From Candidatus Stahliibacteriota bacterium (GTDB lineage Bacteria; Hydrothermota; UBA3073): a stretch of DNA of 6,863 nucleotides. Location of the stretch: assembly GCA_030627085.1 (NCBI GenBank), contig DAOUSS010000079.1, forward strand, positions 1-6,863, written 5' to 3'. Numbering within the stretch: the stretch's first letter is position 1; the number at the start of each line of letters is the position of its first letter. The notes below the pieces were generated by a model, which did no database searches, was not told the DNA's origin, and was given only the letters and a program-made list of their open reading frames with translations. The translations under genes were made by a program, and so were the position numbers. Below, in pieces: positions 5,486 through 6,863 of the stretch.

Positions 5486-5520
5486 GAACAATCTGAAATC
5501 TTTAATCTTAGGAGGTAATA

Positions 5521-6165
5521 ATGAAGACTCTTAAAATTGAAAAAAGAGATAAGACAGGTAAGAGTGAGACAAAACGGCTTAGAAAGGATGGCAAAATCCC
5601 TGTAATAATTTATGGTCATGGAGAGAAAACCGGTCATGCAATGGTTTCAAAAAAGGACCTGAAATCCTATCTGCATGAGCATAAGGAAGAGATCATAAAA
5701 CTGGGAGCGGGTAAGGGGAAGAATGTGGTTGTAAAAGAGATACAGTATGACCCCATTACAGGGAAACCTATTCATATAGATTTCATGCACATCCATAAAG
5801 GCGAAAAGTTAAAGATATCCATCCCCCTTATACTGGATGGCACTCCCGTTGGTGTAAAGGAAGGCGGTATATTGGAGCAATGGGTCAGAGAGGTTGCGAT
5901 AGAATCTCTCCCGAAGGACATCCCGGATGAAATAAGGATTGATGTAGGCAGGCTAAAAATTGGCGAGTCACTCCATATAAAAGACCTCTCTGTAGGCGAA
6001 GGTGTGGATATCCTTCTCCCTCCTGAAGAGGCATTTGTCAGTGTAATGCCTCCGAGGAGAGAAGAGAAGAGGGTAGTAGTTGAGGAAGAGGAAGTAGAAG
6101 AAGAGGAAGTAGAGAGGGCAGCAGAAGAGGCAAAGGAAAAGGTGGAAGAGGAGACTGAGAAATGA
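5521..6165 (+). CDS. rplY: 50S ribosomal protein L25/general stress protein Ctc
   Basis: This protein binds 5S rRNA in the large ribosomal subunit. It has 214 residues in the long Ctc/TL5 form. The N-terminal L25 domain spans about 3-92, with the RNA-binding RLRKDGKIPVIIYG (19-32) and DPITGKPIHIDFMHI (77-91). The C-terminal TL5 beta domain covers about 95-178, with VGVKEGGILEQWVREVAIESLP at 110-131. The last 30 or so residues are a highly acidic, repetitive glutamate tail (EEEEVEEEEVE from 188), likely disordered or helical; such tails are common but variable in this family. GGAGGT at 5511-5516 lies four bases before the ATG and fixes the start. The stop overlaps the pth start as ATGA, so the two are coupled. 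No convincing promoter is seen in the 270 bases before it, and transcription may come from prs. Confidence 0.95.
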   Translation: MKTLKIEKRDKTGKSETKRLRKDGKIPVIIYGHGEKTGHAMVSKKDLKSYLHEHKEEIIKLGAGKGKNVVVKEIQYDPITGKPIHIDFMHIHKGEKLKISIPLILDGTPVGVKEGGILEQWVREVAIESLPKDIPDEIRIDVGRLKIGESLHIKDLSVGEGVDILLPPEEAFVSVMPPRREEKRVVVEEEEVEEEEVERAAEEAKEKVEEETEK

Positions 6166-6713
6166 ATATCCTTCTCGGTATAGGGAATCCCGGCAGAGAT
6201 TATGAATCTACACGACATAATATTGGATACCTCCTTATAAATGAACTCTCAAATAAATATAATATCCCTCTCAAGCCTGCAAAAGGCGATTATCTTGAGG
6301 CGAATATTGAAATAGAAGGAGAAAGAGTAAAGATTGTAAGATCTCTTGTATTTATGAATAATTCGGGCGTGGTGGCAAAACAACTATCTGCTCTGCCCGA
6401 TTTTTTACTGAAAAAGTTTATTGTGGTTCTGGACGACTTTGCTCTCCCGCTCGGAAGGATAAGAATAAAAAGAGGAGGGAGCTCTGGTGGGCATAGAGGA
6501 CTTGAATCTATAATATATGCTCTTGGAAGTGCCAGATTCCCGAGACTACGCATTGGTATAGGTCCGGTTGAAGATGATGCGGTAGATTTTGTGCTTTCGG
6601 GGTTTACCGCAGAAGAAATAGACACCCTCACAGAATCAATCAAAAGGGCAATAGTATCGGTAGAGATTTTTGTAAAAGAGGGTATAGAGGAAGCAATGAA
6701 CTACGCAAATTAG
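6162..6713 (+). CDS. pth: peptidyl-tRNA hydrolase (Pth family)
   Basis: This enzyme cleaves the ester between peptide and tRNA on peptidyl-tRNAs dropped by ribosomes, which is essential for tRNA recycling. It has 183 residues, the usual length. The N-terminal signature GIGNPGRDYESTRHNIGY (6-23) contains substrate-binding N9 and catalytic H19. FMNNSG (64-69) carries the conserved M65/N66, and LDDFALPLG (90-98) has D91, equivalent to E. coli D93, the residue that activates the histidine. GSSGGHRGLESI (106-117) has arginine at 112, where E. coli has substrate-binding N114. In the DELDLP-like stretch the second aspartate is alanine (A94). Core residues remain, so it should be active. The ATG overlaps the ctc stop (ATGA), and GAGGAG inside the ctc tail (6148-6153) serves as ribosome site eight bases ahead. 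Both genes act in translation. Confidence 0.95.
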   Translation: MNILLGIGNPGRDYESTRHNIGYLLINELSNKYNIPLKPAKGDYLEANIEIEGERVKIVRSLVFMNNSGVVAKQLSALPDFLLKKFIVVLDDFALPLGRIRIKRGGSSGGHRGLESIIYALGSARFPRLRIGIGPVEDDAVDFVLSGFTAEEIDTLTESIKRAIVSVEIFVKEGIEEAMNYAN

Positions 6714-6753
6714 AGTAAGAGTTACAATAGGGCTTCATAAAACTAATGAGTTC

Positions 6754-6781
6754 GAAACTGGAGGCTTGAGACTTGAAAAAT
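6754..6781 (+). repeat. 7-bp word array (GAGACTT-like)
   Basis: Four contiguous heptamers, GAAACTG, GAGGCTT, GAGACTT and GAAAAAT, lie 40 bases after the pth stop. The array is too short and diverged to be a CRISPR or binding-site array, but has the same style as the other intergenic words. No gene is seen in 6714-6863. Confidence 0.45.
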
Positions 6782-6802
6782 ACAGTTCGTAGGATCCCTA
6801 TG

Positions 6803-6848
6803 GAGGCGAGCATCGAGCATCAAAAAATCGAGCCTCGTTACGAGCATC
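6803..6848 (+). repeat. 7-bp word array (GAGCATC)
   Basis: GAGCATC occurs at 6808-6814, 6815-6821 and 6842-6848, with GAGCCTC at 6830-6836 and an AAAAATC unit in phase between. It may continue past the window end. It is non-coding as far as can be seen. Confidence 0.5.
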
Positions 6849-6863
6849 TATACCGATAAACAA

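Noticed and set aside
5772..6218. Serine-rich 148-codon minus-strand open frame
   Set aside because: It is the mirror of the glutamate-rich L25 tail; the serine runs come from reverse-reading GAA/GAG codons.
6803..6836. Terminator after pth from GAGGC/GCCTC
   Set aside because: There are only five pairs with a long loop and no T-run; it is explained by the GAGCATC words.

Overview
The window looks like chromosome from an AT-rich, probably anaerobic bacterium. Bacterial identity rests on sigma70-type -35/-10 boxes with exact 17-base spacers, AGGAGG-type ribosome sites, and the bacteria-specific genes for ribosomal protein L25 and peptidyl-tRNA hydrolase. Arginine is mostly AGA/AGG and ATA is common for isoleucine, as in many anaerobes and thermophiles. 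The gene set (polyferredoxin, ion-pumping pyrophosphatase, OGG1-type glycosylase) together with repeat-stuffed intergenic DNA suggests an uncultured lineage. I cannot name the phylum from the sequence.

Bases 1-117 hold a word-repeat and a strong promoter (80-108). This drives a tight plus-strand cluster: a 45-residue membrane CXXC peptide of the CD1871A type (118-255), a membrane polyferredoxin of the NapH/YccM type (257-1051), and an 8-oxoguanine DNA glycosylase (about 1042-1908). The glycosylase gene converges on, and overlaps by 38 bases, the 3' end of a minus-strand membrane pyrophosphatase gene, hppA (1871-3895). The pyrophosphatase has the K+-dependent signature and a Na+-type gate glutamate.

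The divergent region 3896-4317 is the most structured non-coding DNA here. An 11-bp-arm palindrome supplies the -35 boxes of two back-to-back promoters, one for hppA and one firing toward prs. At the predicted prs transcription start a tandem array of thirteen 8-bp words begins. A diverged mosaic repeat, a REP-like structured element starting with GTAG, and a 7-bp word array follow. The prs gene (4318-5250, PRPP synthase) comes next, then a second intergenic region (5251-5520) that reuses the same modules: 8-bp words, a CAGGYGTGCC-containing hairpin, and a TTCTTYGTG...GTGGT word. After it come ctc/rplY (L25) and pth, which overlap by ATGA, giving the common bacterial order prs-rplY-pth. The window ends in a non-coding tail with two more 7-bp word arrays.

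Functionally, prs, ctc and pth serve nucleotide precursor supply and translation. HppA recycles pyrophosphate, including that made in biosynthesis, while pumping ions. The first cluster pairs an undescribed redox-looking membrane module with a base-excision repair enzyme. The two points most worth pursuing are the CXXC-peptide/polyferredoxin pair, whose transcript may be nearly leaderless, and the family of intergenic word repeats that surrounds prs on both sides.
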